Positions 17,869 to 27,179 of a stretch of 64,000 bases of DNA are shown here, piece by piece (within the stretch, counting starts at the first letter, position 1; each line of letters begins with the position of its first letter). The DNA comes from Methylosinus sp. C49 (lineage in GTDB: Bacteria > Pseudomonadota > Alphaproteobacteria > Rhizobiales > Beijerinckiaceae): positions 992,001 to 1,056,000 of the forward strand of contig NZ_AP022332.1 of NCBI RefSeq assembly GCF_009936375.1, in the 5' to 3' direction. The translations under genes and the position numbers were made by a program. The notes under the pieces were generated by a model. The model saw nothing but the letters and a program-made list of their open reading frames with translations. It searched no databases and was not told the DNA's origin.

Positions 17869-18471
17869 TCATGGCAGACCCTTGGGCGCGCCGGGAATAT
17901 CGGTCCAGATTTTCTTGGGGTCCGCGGGCAGCTCGTCGCCGCCCGAATGCTCGAGCTGCGGATTGTCGCGCACGAGGCGCGCGGCGACGTCGAGATTATA
18001 TTTCGCGTCCCAGAACTCCGGCCGATATTGCAATGCGCGGCGATATTCGCGACGCGCCAGCTCGACGAAGGGACCGGCGGGCTCGAGCTGGCCGCGCTCC
18101 AATAGATCGAAGGCGCGGCGCAGCAAGGCGTTGCCGAGATCATAATGGGCGATCGCGGAAAGCTCGTCGCGGCCGGCGGCGCCCAGAGGCTCCAGCAGCG
18201 CGCGCGCCTTGTCGAACTCCTCGCGCTCGGCCAGAAATTTGACGCGCGCCGCGATGAGCTCGGGCGCGGAAGTGGAATCGGTCTCTATATCTCGCCCCGC
18301 GGCGAGCGCGCCGATCGCGGCATTGTCGACGCGCACGCGCCATGCTGCGATGGCGTTTTGCAGCGCCCCGACGAGCGCCGCGGCGAGCAAAGCGAGAAGA
18401 AGCGCCGAACGCCAGCGCGCGAAGAGGCGCGCGAGCGTCTGCAAAAATTGGGCGCGGGGGGCTTCGCTCAT
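17869..18471 (-). CDS. mxaK: MxaK, methanol dehydrogenase maturation protein
   Basis: A 200-residue protein with one N-terminal membrane span (SALLLALLAAALVGALQNAI) and a periplasmic TPR-like helical region (IAHYDLGNALLRRAFDLLERGQLEPAG; ARREYRRALQYRPEFWDAKYNL). Position between mxaC and mxaL identifies it. The ATG at 18471 overlaps the mxaC stop by four bases; the open frame further upstream is not the gene. Confidence 0.85.
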   Translation of the reverse strand: MSEAPRAQFLQTLARLFARWRSALLLALLAAALVGALQNAIAAWRVRVDNAAIGALAAGRDIETDSTSAPELIAARVKFLAEREEFDKARALLEPLGAAGRDELSAIAHYDLGNALLRRAFDLLERGQLEPAGPFVELARREYRRALQYRPEFWDAKYNLDVAARLVRDNPQLEHSGGDELPADPKKIWTDIPGAPKGLP

Positions 18472-19499
18472 GCGGCCCTCTTCGCGAATTGCGGCGACGC
18501 GCCTGCGCGCGCCGTCTGCTTCAGGCGCGTCTCGGCGAATTTGGCGACCACGAGCACAGAAGTCGCGAAGACGGCGACCAGAAGGCTCTGGTCCGTGAGA
18601 TCCTTGCGCGGAATACGCTCGACATAGCGGAACGGGCGCCGTTCGAGCCGGTCGATCTCCGCTATCGCCTCGGCCACAGCGGCGGGGCCTTCCGCCTCGA
18701 AAGCGCGATAGCCTATGCCGAGCGATTTGAAGAAGAGATCGAGATGGCGCTCCGGCATGGCCTGCGGCGTGTCCAGCTCGCCGGCGTCCGGCTGGTCGCT
18801 TATCCCTTTGGCCCCGCGCGTGCGCAGAAACAGCCAATAGAGATTGGGCCTGATCTTGCGAAAATCGGCGCGCAGCTGATCTTGAATGCGCGGGTCGATG
18901 ACGGCGGCGCCGTCGGAGACGAGCAAGATCACGCGCGATTCCACCTCACCGCCCGCGGGAAATTGCGACAGCGCCATTGCGAGGCCGCGACCGATATTCG
19001 TGTAGCCGAGGCCCGGCCGGTCGATCGCCTGAATTGCGGCGCGCACCGCCGCGCGATGATCGGTCATCGGCATGACCATTATCGGCGAGGTGGAGAAGGC
19101 GGTGACGCCGAAGAGATCATGCGCCCGCCGGTCGACGAAATCCGTCATGATTCGCTTGGCGGCGGAGGCTTTCGACTCCTCGCCGCCGGCCGGCGTGCGG
19201 CCGGCGAATGTCTCGTTCATGCTCGCGCTGCGATCGATCAGTATCGAGATTTCCGCGCCTTCGCCATAGCGCTGAATGGCGCGGCCTTCGCGAAACGGCC
19301 CGGCGACGGCGAGCGCGCTCGCGCCGATGGCGAGACTGGCGAAAAGGCGCAGCGCCCATGCGATGAATGTCGAGAGCGCATCCTGCGGCGCGGCGGCGAC
19401 GGACGATATGGGCGATAGCCGCAACGGCGAGAAGAGAAGCGGCGCGAGCGCCAGCGGCAGCAGGAATAGCGCGAGCGGAGAGGCGAGGCCGAAGCTCAT
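18468..19499 (-). CDS. mxaC: MxaC, von Willebrand A domain protein
   Basis: A 343-residue membrane-anchored VWA protein. It has N-terminal hydrophobic segments, a classical MIDAS motif DRSASMNE near 85-92, a second metal-loop TDHRAAVRAAIQAIDRPGLGYTNIGRG, SDGAAV near 190, and a C-terminal span (LLVAVFATSVLVVAKFA). Works with MxaL and the MxaR ATPase in maturation of methanol dehydrogenase. Overlaps mxaA by four bases. Confidence 0.9.
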   Translation of the reverse strand: MSFGLASPLALFLLPLALAPLLFSPLRLSPISSVAAAPQDALSTFIAWALRLFASLAIGASALAVAGPFREGRAIQRYGEGAEISILIDRSASMNETFAGRTPAGGEESKASAAKRIMTDFVDRRAHDLFGVTAFSTSPIMVMPMTDHRAAVRAAIQAIDRPGLGYTNIGRGLAMALSQFPAGGEVESRVILLVSDGAAVIDPRIQDQLRADFRKIRPNLYWLFLRTRGAKGISDQPDAGELDTPQAMPERHLDLFFKSLGIGYRAFEAEGPAAVAEAIAEIDRLERRPFRYVERIPRKDLTDQSLLVAVFATSVLVVAKFAETRLKQTARAGASPQFAKRAA

Positions 19500-20404
19500 C
19501 CCGCGCTCCTCTCCAACGCCGCCAATGTTTTCGCCAGCGCGAGCAGTTCTGTCGCCGCAAGATCGCCGCCCGCATCGGCGACGCCGAAGAACAGCGCGCG
19601 CGAGCTATTGAAGAAGCGGCCGAGCGCCTCTTTCACCGATGCGAATTCCGCATGGCCCGAAAGAAAGGCGTCGAGGTCCTCGGCGAAGATGCGGCGGCCG
19701 GCGGCTTCATCGATTGCGCGATGCAATGCGAGCATCGCCGCGCGGCGCGACGCCTCGCCGTCGCCCTTCGTCAGCGCGGCGATGCGACGCGCGGCGGCGG
19801 CGAAGATGCGCGCGCGGCGACGATGAAACGGCGGCCAGCCACGATCATGAGCGACCAACGCCAACGCGCCGAATGCGAGCGCGGCGAATATGCCCGCGCG
19901 CGCCGCCGGAGTCGTTGCATCGCCTCGCGCGACGCCACGGTCCGCGCGCATGTAATCGGTGGGATTGTCGCGGCGCGCCGGCAGCACCTCGCGCAAGGGC
20001 GAGACGCCGATCGTCCAGGCGGGCGCGCGGGCGATCTCGCTCTCGCCCTCGCGCAGAAAGCGCAGAGGAAAAGGCGGGATTTGCAGATCGCGCACATCGA
20101 GCGCGACATAGAAGAGCTGATAGACGAGCTCTATATCCCAGCGTGTGAGCCCGTCGCCGATGGGCTGCTCGCGAACATGGACGTCGCGCAGATCGAGCCA
20201 ATAATCGAGCGCGCCGGGACGCGGCAGCGAGGCGGTCTGCAAGCGGGAGGCGGAATCGGCGATGATCTCGAGCCGCGCATTCACCAGATCGCCGACGAAG
20301 AAGCCGAAGCTGCGATCGGCGTAGAGACGCACGGATTTCACTTCCGCCGCAGCGGGCGCGGCCAGCGCGAGAAGAAGCGAAAGAGCGAAGAGGGCTGCGC
20401 GCAT
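19496..20404 (-). CDS. mxaA: MxaA, methanol dehydrogenase maturation protein
   Basis: A 302-residue protein with a signal peptide (LLLALAAPAAA), a beta-rich periplasmic domain (to about 160), one membrane span near 170-185 (AGIFAALAFGALALVAH) and a cytoplasmic helical domain. MxaA is required in methylotrophs for calcium insertion into the MxaFI dehydrogenase. Located between mxaS and mxaC with one-base and four-base junctions. Confidence 0.88.
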   Translation of the reverse strand: MRAALFALSLLLALAAPAAAEVKSVRLYADRSFGFFVGDLVNARLEIIADSASRLQTASLPRPGALDYWLDLRDVHVREQPIGDGLTRWDIELVYQLFYVALDVRDLQIPPFPLRFLREGESEIARAPAWTIGVSPLREVLPARRDNPTDYMRADRGVARGDATTPAARAGIFAALAFGALALVAHDRGWPPFHRRRARIFAAAARRIAALTKGDGEASRRAAMLALHRAIDEAAGRRIFAEDLDAFLSGHAEFASVKEALGRFFNSSRALFFGVADAGGDLAATELLALAKTLAALERSAG

Positions 20405-20405
20405 G

Positions 20406-21251
20406 TCACAGACCGAGCAGATGACGCGACAGCGCGTCGGCGTCGAAAGAGTCGCTCATGACGAAAGGCGGGCGTCCATGCGCGAGCGCGAGACGACGCA
20501 GCGCGTCGCGCCGCTCGGCCTCGCGCGCGAGCCATCGGCGACGCAGACTCGGGCGCATGAAGACGAGCCGCCGCGCGCCGCTCTCGATATCCTCGAGGTC
20601 GACGAGGCCGAAGTGCGGAAGATCGCGCTCTTCCGTGGAATCCGCGACGACAATTGGCGCGAGATCATGCTGCGCGAGCAGGCCGAAAAGGCGCGTCGCG
20701 AAGTCGCGGGGCCAGTGAAAATCAGAGATGAGCAGCACGAGCTTGCGTCGCCCGGCGATGAGGCCGGCGGCTTCCGTCAGCGCTTTCGCCGAGGCGCCGC
20801 GCGGAGCCGCAATGCGCAAACGCTCGGCGGCGGCGACCGCGGCGCCCCGCGCGCGCGTCGCCGGCAGCAGAAGATCATTGCGCAAGCTTTCGTCGCAGGC
20901 GATGACGCCGAAGCGGTCGCCGATGCGCGTCGCCGAAAAGGCGAGCGCCGTGCAGAGGTCGGCGACGAGATCGAGACGGCGCGCCGCGCCGTGAAAGCCC
21001 ATGGAGGCGGAAAGATCGACCAGCGCATAGACGTCGATGGCGTTGCGCTGCTCGAAGCGGCGCACATGAGTCTCGCCGGTCGGGTCGCGCATGGTCGCGC
21101 GAATGTCGATGCGGCGCGCGTCGGGAAATTGAATGAAGCGCGCGTGATCGCGAAACACGCCTATGCCGCCGACATCGACGCCGCCATGCGCGCCGACAGA
21201 GCCGTTGGAGACGCGGCCGCGTGGACGATAGGCGAGGTCGAAGCGCTGCAT
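20406..21251 (-). CDS. mxaS: MxaS, DUF58 family protein
   Basis: A 281-residue DUF58 protein with degenerate VWA motif DLSASMGFHGAARR near 77-90, LISDFHWPRDF near 170, and a C-terminal Arg-rich end. DUF58 proteins partner MoxR-type AAA+ ATPases, here MxaR encoded 16 bases upstream. ATG 21251 gives the family-typical N-terminus FDLAYRPRG. Confidence 0.88.
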   Translation of the reverse strand: MQRFDLAYRPRGRVSNGSVGAHGGVDVGGIGVFRDHARFIQFPDARRIDIRATMRDPTGETHVRRFEQRNAIDVYALVDLSASMGFHGAARRLDLVADLCTALAFSATRIGDRFGVIACDESLRNDLLLPATRARGAAVAAAERLRIAAPRGASAKALTEAAGLIAGRRKLVLLISDFHWPRDFATRLFGLLAQHDLAPIVVADSTEERDLPHFGLVDLEDIESGARRLVFMRPSLRRRWLAREAERRDALRRLALAHGRPPFVMSDSFDADALSRHLLGL

Positions 21252-21267
21252 CGTCACGCCTCGCGTC

Positions 21268-22299
21268 TCAAGGCGCCGGGACCGTCGCGAAAGCGGCGCG
21301 GCACAGATCGCGGACAATGTCGTCGCCGCGCATCGCATAGATCGGATCGACGAAGATGCGATGCGCCATCGTCTCGAGGAAGATTTCCCGAATATCCTCG
21401 GGCGTCAGCGCGTCGCGCCCTTCGAGCCAGGCGCGCACGCGCGCCGCGCGCACGAGAAAGGCGAGGCCACGCGGGCTCGCGCCGCCGCGGACCAAGCCGC
21501 GCATCTCGACATCCGGCAGAGAAACGCCCGCGGCGTGAGGGTCGAGAAGCGCATCCCAGAGCTTGGCCACATAGGCCTCGAGCGTCTCGCTGGCGTGGAC
21601 GCGATTTTGGATCAGCTCGGCGACAGAGCCGAGCGCGCGATAATCGAAGACCGGCTCGCCGATTTCTTCGAGCAGGCGATCGACATCGTGAAAGCGAGGA
21701 TCGAAGATCAGCGCGCGCCGCGCCGCCGCGTCGCTCGGCGTCCTCATGGATATCTCCATGAGAAAGCGGTCGCGCGCCGCGGCCGGCAGCTCGAATGTCT
21801 CCTCCCGCTCGACGAGATTGCGATCGGCGAAGACCTGTAGCGTGGGAAAGAAATATTCGCGATCGAAGGCGGTGACGCTGCGCTCCGCCATCAGCCGCAG
21901 CAGCAGCGAATGCACTTGCGGACGCGCGCGATTGATCTCGTTGAAGAAGAAGATGGAGAGATCTTCCGCGTGACGCAGCACCGGGCCGGGCTCGACGCGC
22001 GGGCGGCCGTCGTCGGCGAGATAGGTGTGATAGAGGAGGTCGCTCGGCATGAGATCGACCGTGCCCTCTATGCGCGAGAAGGCGCCGCCGAGCGCGCGTG
22101 CGATAGCGCGCAGAAGCGTCGTCTTGCCGACGCCCACATCGCCTTCCAGCAGCACATGGCCGCGTGCGAAAATGGCGATGGTCACCAACCGAATGACGCG
22201 ATTCTGGCCGAGGACGACGCGCGCGACGCGCGTCTCGAATTCCTGCGCCTTGGCGCGCCAATCGGCCAAGACGGCGTCGGTTTCGGCGGTGTCTGTCAC
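21268..22299 (-). CDS. mxaR: MxaR, MoxR-type AAA+ ATPase
   Basis: A 343-residue AAA+ chaperone-like ATPase. Walker A is GDVGVGKTTLL near 57, Walker B FFFNEINRARPQVHSLLL, and the sensor and lid regions match the MoxR family (FELPAAARDRFLMEISM). With the VWA/DUF58 proteins it forms the maturation machinery for methanol dehydrogenase. No ATG fits the family start. GTG 22299 gives VTDTAETDAVL and normal length; the open frame continues upstream through the intergenic hairpins and is not coding there. Confidence 0.9.
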   Translation of the reverse strand: MTDTAETDAVLADWRAKAQEFETRVARVVLGQNRVIRLVTIAIFARGHVLLEGDVGVGKTTLLRAIARALGGAFSRIEGTVDLMPSDLLYHTYLADDGRPRVEPGPVLRHAEDLSIFFFNEINRARPQVHSLLLRLMAERSVTAFDREYFFPTLQVFADRNLVEREETFELPAAARDRFLMEISMRTPSDAAARRALIFDPRFHDVDRLLEEIGEPVFDYRALGSVAELIQNRVHASETLEAYVAKLWDALLDPHAAGVSLPDVEMRGLVRGGASPRGLAFLVRAARVRAWLEGRDALTPEDIREIFLETMAHRIFVDPIYAMRGDDIVRDLCRAAFATVPAP

Positions 22300-22338
22300 G
22301 CTGAACAGGTCCAACAATCTCGTCGGAGGAGAGGGCGT

Positions 22339-22440
22339 TGCGGCCACGATCCCGGGAAAGGGGTCCGACGCGTTGTTGTCGAATAACGCCGGACCCGGAT
22401 CGTGGCCGCATGACGACCGTCCCCGGGGGCGCGGGGACGG
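22339..22440 (-). terminator. Tandem stem-loops between mxaI and mxaR (attenuator candidate)
   Basis: The 157-base gap after mxaI holds two inverted repeats. CCGTCCCCG/CGGGGACGG at 22417-22425 and 22432-22440 lies just after the mxaI stop. A longer imperfect one pairs TGCGGCCACGATCCCGGG (22339-22356) with CCCGGATCGTGGCCGCA (22394-22410). No T-run follows, so partial termination or RNA processing is more likely than a full stop. This is where high-level mxaFJGI expression would give way to low-level maturation genes (inference). Confidence 0.6.
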
Positions 22441-22456
22441 CATTCTCGCGCGACGC

Positions 22457-22753
22457 TTACGGAATCTTGCTGACGTCGTAGACGAAAGCGCCTGTCTTCT
22501 TGAAGTGCTCGGCGCGCTTCTTATTGCGCTCTTCCATGGCCGCGATGGCGGACTGGTTCTTGGCGAGCTCTTTCGGATCATGCTTGGGATCGTATTTCGA
22601 GCCGGCGACCTTTTCGGGATAGCCGGGCTTGGGCTCCCAGCAATCGCCGGGGGCTTTGCATTTGGTGCCGTCATAGGCCGAGGCCGCGCCGATCGCAGCC
22701 GCGTTCATGACGAACGCGACGCCGAGGGCCGCCGCAATCTTCAAAACTCCCAT
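22457..22753 (-). CDS. mxaI: MxaI, methanol dehydrogenase small (beta) subunit
   Basis: A 98-residue precursor with signal peptide (to about residue 26, GAASA) and mature chain starting YDGTKCKAPGDCWEPKPG, then SKYDPKHDPKEL and a Lys-rich helix EERNKKRAEHFKKTG. This is the hallmark sequence of the beta subunit, which wraps the MxaF surface in the periplasmic alpha2beta2 enzyme. The ATG at 22753 starts the signal peptide. Its presence confirms calcium-type MxaFI, since lanthanide XoxF has no MxaI. Confidence 0.97.
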   Translation of the reverse strand: MGVLKIAAALGVAFVMNAAAIGAASAYDGTKCKAPGDCWEPKPGYPEKVAGSKYDPKHDPKELAKNQSAIAAMEERNKKRAEHFKKTGAFVYDVSKIP

Positions 22754-22838
22754 CGTGCCTTCCTCCAATTTATCCGCAGCTCGCGCCGCGTCCGTCGCGC
22801 CGCTCACGCATGCGCGACTTTCATTTTCCCGACGTCTT

Positions 22839-23420
22839 TCATTTTGCCGAGGTCTTGCACTGACCGGGCGGATCATCGGGGAATGTCTCGTGTCCAGGAT
22901 AGGGCTTGTATTTTGCGCGTTGCTCCGGCGTCAACCAGGTCGCTCCGGCAACGGGATCCTTGTAGAGATGGCGGACCCAGGCCATGACCTTCAGCATTTC
23001 GTCGAGCTGAAGATTGGCGTATTGCGGCCCCATGGACGCCTGCGCGCCGCCGAAGATCGTCGAGAAAAATCCTTCGTCGGTCGCGTTCTGCGGATAGGTC
23101 CAATAGGAGTCGTTGAGGCCGGGGCCGATTTTGCCTTCGCCGAGATGGCCGTGGCAGCCAGAGCAGGCGGACAGGAAGAGCTGCTCGCCCTGCTTCAGAC
23201 AGCTAATGTCCTCATTATACGGATTGACGCCCGACTGCATGAATTTCTTCACGCCGGGCGTATCCTTGCCCTCGGGAAGCGCGTCGTCGAAGTTCAGCAC
23301 CTCGCCGGTGATCGTGTTGCGAAAGGTGATGCCCGCATTCTGCGCGATCGCCGAGAGAGCGATCAGGCTGGCGAAGGCGCCGCCGATCAGGACACAGGCC
23401 TTTTTCTTGCTCGATTTCAT
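22839..23420 (-). CDS. mxaG: MxaG, cytochrome cL, electron acceptor of methanol dehydrogenase
   Basis: A 193-residue periplasmic cytochrome c. It has a signal peptide (to about 26, SAIAQ), a single haem site CSGCH at 86-90, the cL-specific insert region (VLNFDDALPEGKDTPGVKKF), and candidate axial Met in AQASMGPQY. It accepts electrons from PQQ in MxaF and passes them to a class I cytochrome c and oxidase. Located between mxaJ and mxaI in the canonical order. Confidence 0.95.
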   Translation of the reverse strand: MKSSKKKACVLIGGAFASLIALSAIAQNAGITFRNTITGEVLNFDDALPEGKDTPGVKKFMQSGVNPYNEDISCLKQGEQLFLSACSGCHGHLGEGKIGPGLNDSYWTYPQNATDEGFFSTIFGGAQASMGPQYANLQLDEMLKVMAWVRHLYKDPVAGATWLTPEQRAKYKPYPGHETFPDDPPGQCKTSAK

Positions 23421-23451
23421 TTTTGTCGGTCTCTTCGATATTCGCCAAGCG

Positions 23452-24345
23452 TCAATGCGCTGCGACCGGATTGACGATGGGAAGAAGCGGAACGCCTTCC
23501 GCCGTGAGGATTTGGTCGATCTTCGGCTTGGCGCGATCGAGGCCCGCATTCACTTGCGCGAGCAGCTCCTTGTCCGAAAGGCGCACGCCGACCGATTGGT
23601 CGTAGTGCTGCCCGATCTTCTGTCCGTCGCTGCGCTTGGAATCGTCGTCGACCAGCGTCATGCGCAGATGCGTCGGCGAGGATTTGACGAAGCGCGCCAC
23701 ATCGGGCGCAAAGGCGGAGGCCAGCTCTGCGTTGCCGCTCGCGACCTCGCCGATCATGCGCGCAGGGTCGATCTGCGTATATTGGTTGCGCGGCGAACGA
23801 AAATTCACCAGCGAATAGAGATAGGCCATATCGTTCTCATATTCGCCGATCTCCTTCAGCATCACCTCCGCCGGAGAGCCGAAAGGCACGGCGATGTGGT
23901 TGAAGGATTTGATGCGCGGATCGGACCAGGATTTGATGTCGAGATTCTTCTCGGCCTTGGTCACGAACACATAGCCGGTGCGGAAATAGGGCTTGCTCGT
24001 CGCGACGCGCGGATCGCCCGTGTCCAGCCCGATGACGACGTCGCACTGATTTTTGTCGAGATAATCCCTCACGAGATAAATCGCCGGCTTCGACGACCAG
24101 ACGAATTCCGCCTTGCGGCCCATCGCCTCGGCGAGCGCGACGGCGATACGGTTCTCGAGGCCGGATTCGTCCTTGAGGGAGAGCGGCGATTGCGCTTCGG
24201 AAGCGCAGATGCGCAATGTGTCGGCCTTGCTCGCAGAAGCGGCGGCCGAAGGCTTCGTCTCTTGCGCGAGCGCGCCGGCGGCGCTGGTCAGCAGCGCCAG
24301 AGCGAGTCCGGAGGCGACGAGACGCGGAGAGGTGATACGCGACAT
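23452..24345 (-). CDS. mxaJ: MxaJ, periplasmic solute-binding-like protein
   Basis: A 297-residue exported protein with signal peptide (GLALALLTSAAGALA) and a type II periplasmic-binding fold: LRICASEAQSPLSLKDESGLENRIAVALAEAMG, then VVIGLDTGDPRVATSKPYFRTGYVFV. MxaJ belongs to methanol/lanthanide dehydrogenase clusters and is thought to assist maturation or bind dehydrogenase. ATG 24345 begins a normal signal peptide; an upstream in-frame ATG (MQTDRIAP) is possible. It ends 31 bases before mxaG. Confidence 0.93.
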   Translation of the reverse strand: MSRITSPRLVASGLALALLTSAAGALAQETKPSAAASASKADTLRICASEAQSPLSLKDESGLENRIAVALAEAMGRKAEFVWSSKPAIYLVRDYLDKNQCDVVIGLDTGDPRVATSKPYFRTGYVFVTKAEKNLDIKSWSDPRIKSFNHIAVPFGSPAEVMLKEIGEYENDMAYLYSLVNFRSPRNQYTQIDPARMIGEVASGNAELASAFAPDVARFVKSSPTHLRMTLVDDDSKRSDGQKIGQHYDQSVGVRLSDKELLAQVNAGLDRAKPKIDQILTAEGVPLLPIVNPVAAH

Positions 24346-24379
24346 GGGAGCGATCCGATCCGTTTGCATGTGTGGCGAG

Positions 24380-24450
24380 GCCGCCCGGACGCGCTTCATG
24401 CATCCGGGCGGCGCGCTGTGTCGGTCGCGAACAGGAAAGGACGCGACCGA
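24380..24450 (-). other. Two strong stem-loops between mxaF and mxaJ
   Basis: TCGGTCGCG/CGCGACCGA (24421-24429 with 24442-24450) and GCCGCCCGGA/TCCGGGCGGC (24380-24389 with 24403-24412) are perfect 9 and 10 base-pair stems in the 119-base gap after mxaF. Neither is followed by T-runs. They could stabilise the mxaF message against 3' decay or partly attenuate mxaJ, giving the excess of MxaF expected for an abundant enzyme (inference). Confidence 0.7.
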
Positions 24451-24464
24451 CGCCTGCCGATGGA

Positions 24465-26330
24465 TCAATGGGCCTTGTATTCGCCGAGATTCACGTCGTC
24501 GTAAGGGCCCTTGCCGTTCAGCGAGAAGACCATCACGCCGCCGCCCATCTGCGTGTAATTGGCGAGCTGCTTGAACGCGCCCACCGCGCCGAGACCGGCG
24601 GTCGGGTCCTGCAGATCGAACACGAGGCCCACTCCCGGCCAACCGCCGACGCCGTAGAGAATGGCGACGTATTCGGTGCCCTTGTGGCTGTAGACGATCG
24701 GATAGCCGAGCACGCCGGAGGGAAGCTTGAACTTCCACAGCAGCTCGCCATTATCGCTGTTGCGGGCCTTGATGAAGCCGTCCAGCGTTCCGTAGAACAC
24801 GATATTGCCGGCCGTCGCCGTGGTGCCGCCCCAAACCGCGAAGCGCTCGAACTTCTCCCATTTGAACTGGCCGGTGATCGAATTGTAGGCCTTGATCTGG
24901 CCGAGGCCCTCGCCCTTCTGACGATCACCCTTCGGGCCGGGATACATGTTCAGCGTCGCGCCGACGAAGAACTGACCCGCGCGATAGGGAAGCATGAAGG
25001 GCTCCCAATCCATGCAGATGTGGTTCACGCCGAGGAAGAACAGCTGCTTGGTCGGATCATAGGAATCATGGCCCTGATTGTGATAGCCCATGGCGGAAGG
25101 ACAAATATCCTTGCCGAGATGGTCCATGCGGGTGCCATACTCCGGATCGCGAACCGGCAGGCCGCTCTTCAGATCGACCGTCTTGAAGACGTTGACCGTG
25201 TCGTCGATCTTATCGGCGGAGATCAGATCGCCATTGGTGCGGTCGAGCGTGTAGACGATGCCGTTGCGGTCAGGATGGGTCAGCAGCTTGCGCTCCTTGC
25301 CTTCCTTGTCCTTCTGCTCGGTGAGCAGCATGAAGTTCACGCCGGCGAAGTCCCACTCGTCATGCGGGGTCTTCTGATAACCGAACTTCGCTTCGCCCGT
25401 GTCGATGTCGCGGCCGAAGATGGTCATCGTCCATTTATTGTCGCCCGGACGCATCGTCTCGTTCCACGGCGCCGGATTGCCCGAGCCGTAATAGAAGAGA
25501 TTCGTGCCCGGATCATAAGCATACCAGCCCCAATTGGTGCCGCCGCCGATCTTCCAGGCGTCGCCTTCCCAGGTCGAAGTGCCGAGGCCCTTCTGGCCGT
25601 AATGGGGGTTCTTGCTGTTGAAGTCCTTGGCCAGCATCACGTCCTCGTCCGGACCGGTCGCGTAAGCGCGCCAGGCCTGCTCGCCCGTGTGGACGTCATA
25701 GGCCGTGACATAGCCGCGCACGCCGAGCTCGGCGCCGGAGGAGCCGACGAGGACCTTGTCCTTGACGACATAGGGAGCGATGGTGAGCGTGGAGCCGACC
25801 TTATAGTCGGAGTTCTCCATCTTCCACACGAGCTCGCCGGTCTTGGCGTTGAGCGCCTCGATATGGCCATCGAGCAGCGTCTTGAGGATGAGCGGCGGGG
25901 TCTTGGAGTCGCCCGGCCAATAGGCCAGACCGCGGTTGACGAGATCGCAGCAGGCGACCGCGCGGGCGGCCGCATTCTGCTTCGGCTTGTCCTGCCAGAG
26001 GATGCGGGTCGGATCGTTCAGATCGAGCGCGAAAGTGTTGTTCGGGAAAGACGTGTGGATATACATCTTGCCGTCGACGACGAGCGGCGCGCCCTCGTGG
26101 CCGTTGAGCAGGCCGGTCGAGAAGGTCCAGGCGACCTTCAGATCCTTGACGTTGCTCGTGTTGATCTGCGTCAGCGTGCTGTAATTGTCCGAGTGGTAAT
26201 TCTTACCCGGCATCACCCAATTTTCTTCGCTCTTGGAGAGCTGGTCGAGCTTGTCGTTGGCCGAAGCGACGCCGATCGGCGCCACCGTCAGCACGGCGAG
26301 CAGCGATACCGAATTCAGTAGTTTCCTCAT
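24465..26330 (-). CDS. mxaF: MxaF, PQQ methanol dehydrogenase large (alpha) subunit, calcium type
   Basis: A 621-residue precursor of the periplasmic enzyme oxidising methanol to formaldehyde. The signal peptide ends at VASA (24). In mature numbering the vicinal disulfide Cys103-Cys104 (AVACCDL), calcium ligands Glu177 (GAELG) and Asn261 (GNPAPWNE) and catalytic Asp303 (DEWD) are all present. Two residues after Asp303 stands Ala, the MxaF state; lanthanide XoxF enzymes have Asp there. The eight-bladed propeller sequence is near-identical to Methylobacterium MxaF over long stretches. AGGAGG lies just upstream of ATG 26330. First gene of the operon. Confidence 0.99.
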   Translation of the reverse strand: MRKLLNSVSLLAVLTVAPIGVASANDKLDQLSKSEENWVMPGKNYHSDNYSTLTQINTSNVKDLKVAWTFSTGLLNGHEGAPLVVDGKMYIHTSFPNNTFALDLNDPTRILWQDKPKQNAAARAVACCDLVNRGLAYWPGDSKTPPLILKTLLDGHIEALNAKTGELVWKMENSDYKVGSTLTIAPYVVKDKVLVGSSGAELGVRGYVTAYDVHTGEQAWRAYATGPDEDVMLAKDFNSKNPHYGQKGLGTSTWEGDAWKIGGGTNWGWYAYDPGTNLFYYGSGNPAPWNETMRPGDNKWTMTIFGRDIDTGEAKFGYQKTPHDEWDFAGVNFMLLTEQKDKEGKERKLLTHPDRNGIVYTLDRTNGDLISADKIDDTVNVFKTVDLKSGLPVRDPEYGTRMDHLGKDICPSAMGYHNQGHDSYDPTKQLFFLGVNHICMDWEPFMLPYRAGQFFVGATLNMYPGPKGDRQKGEGLGQIKAYNSITGQFKWEKFERFAVWGGTTATAGNIVFYGTLDGFIKARNSDNGELLWKFKLPSGVLGYPIVYSHKGTEYVAILYGVGGWPGVGLVFDLQDPTAGLGAVGAFKQLANYTQMGGGVMVFSLNGKGPYDDVNLGEYKAH

Positions 26331-26730
26331 CGACGAGTCCTCCTGCAACAGCCATCGCCCGGCGGATCGCAGAGCGGAATGGAGATGTCGCCTCGTGAAG
26401 CATCGGCTCGCGATCTCTCGAGCCATGTCTTTGTTTGTCGGCCATCGTCCTCGACGTCGTCGCAACGTTATCGGCGCGAAAAAGCGGAGAGCGGGGCCGG
26501 CGAGATATAGGTTTTCGGCCGCGGCTCTGTCTGTATGATTTGTCGGTAATCTGACACGGGAAGAATCGGCATGAACGCCGCGTCTTCCTCACGACCCTCC
26601 GGGTGAGGCGTCCTGCTCACGCCGCAGTCGCGCCGTGATGTCGCCAAACTGGCGTCGCCTCAATCGAAGCCGTAGCCGCCGCCGCCGCCGGGCGCCTCGA
26701 GATGGCGAGCGGATCAGGGGAGGGGTCGAA
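26331..26730 (-). promoter_or_regulatory. Upstream region of mxaF
   Basis: This 400-base gene-free stretch must contain the mxaF promoter. On the minus strand I see the ribosome site next to ATG 26330, a dyad GGCTCG/CGAGCC (26405-26410 with 26419-26424), and an AT-rich patch near 26500-26560. I cannot identify -35/-10 boxes with confidence. No mxa regulator (mxbDM, mxcQE type) is encoded nearby. Confidence 0.4.
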
Positions 26731-26958
26731 ATGGAAAGCCTCGTCTGGCTGACGGATATCGACCGAGCGGAGGAGCCGCTGCTGGTGGCCATAGAGGCGA
26801 GGTCGCCGACGACGCTTCGCGTCCTGGTTCCGAACACGGTGGTCCGTTTCGAGTTGCGACGCCACGGCGACGGCCGGCCTTACGAGGGCGCGTTGGGGGG
26901 GCGCTATTTCGTCTTCGACCCCGCGCCTGCGACGCCCGAGGCCGAGACGCCCGAATAG
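26731..26958 (+). CDS. Small hypothetical protein (75 aa)
   Basis: ATG 26731 follows a strong purine-rich site (GGGGAGGGG) at good spacing. The 75-residue product ESLVWLTDIDRAEEPLLVAIEARS...TVVRFELRRHGDGRPYEGALGGRYFVFDPAPA looks like a compact beta-rich domain with an acidic Pro/Glu tail. I do not recognise a family. It stands alone, divergent from mxaF; the open frame extends further upstream but without a ribosome site. Confidence 0.6.
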   Translation: MESLVWLTDIDRAEEPLLVAIEARSPTTLRVLVPNTVVRFELRRHGDGRPYEGALGGRYFVFDPAPATPEAETPE

Positions 26959-27179
26959 GACGCGCGACTTCGGGAAAAATTGCCGGACAGGCGCGAGCTT
27001 CGCGGGCGGCGAAAAAAACATTGCGCGCGGCGCTGCGCTGAAGCTCGTGATCTATCTCCTTCTGCGCATGCGCGCTCGCGTGCGGATTGACAATGATGTG
27101 ACGTTCGCGGCGCGCGCTGCAATCGAAACGTCGCTCATGTGTCACGAAACGGCAGCACGCGGCGCCTAGCTTTCTCGCC

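Noticed and set aside
24465-26330. XoxF (lanthanide-type) assignment for the methanol dehydrogenase gene
   Set aside because: Ala, not Asp, follows the catalytic Asp by two residues, and mxaI and the mxa maturation genes are linked; this is MxaF.
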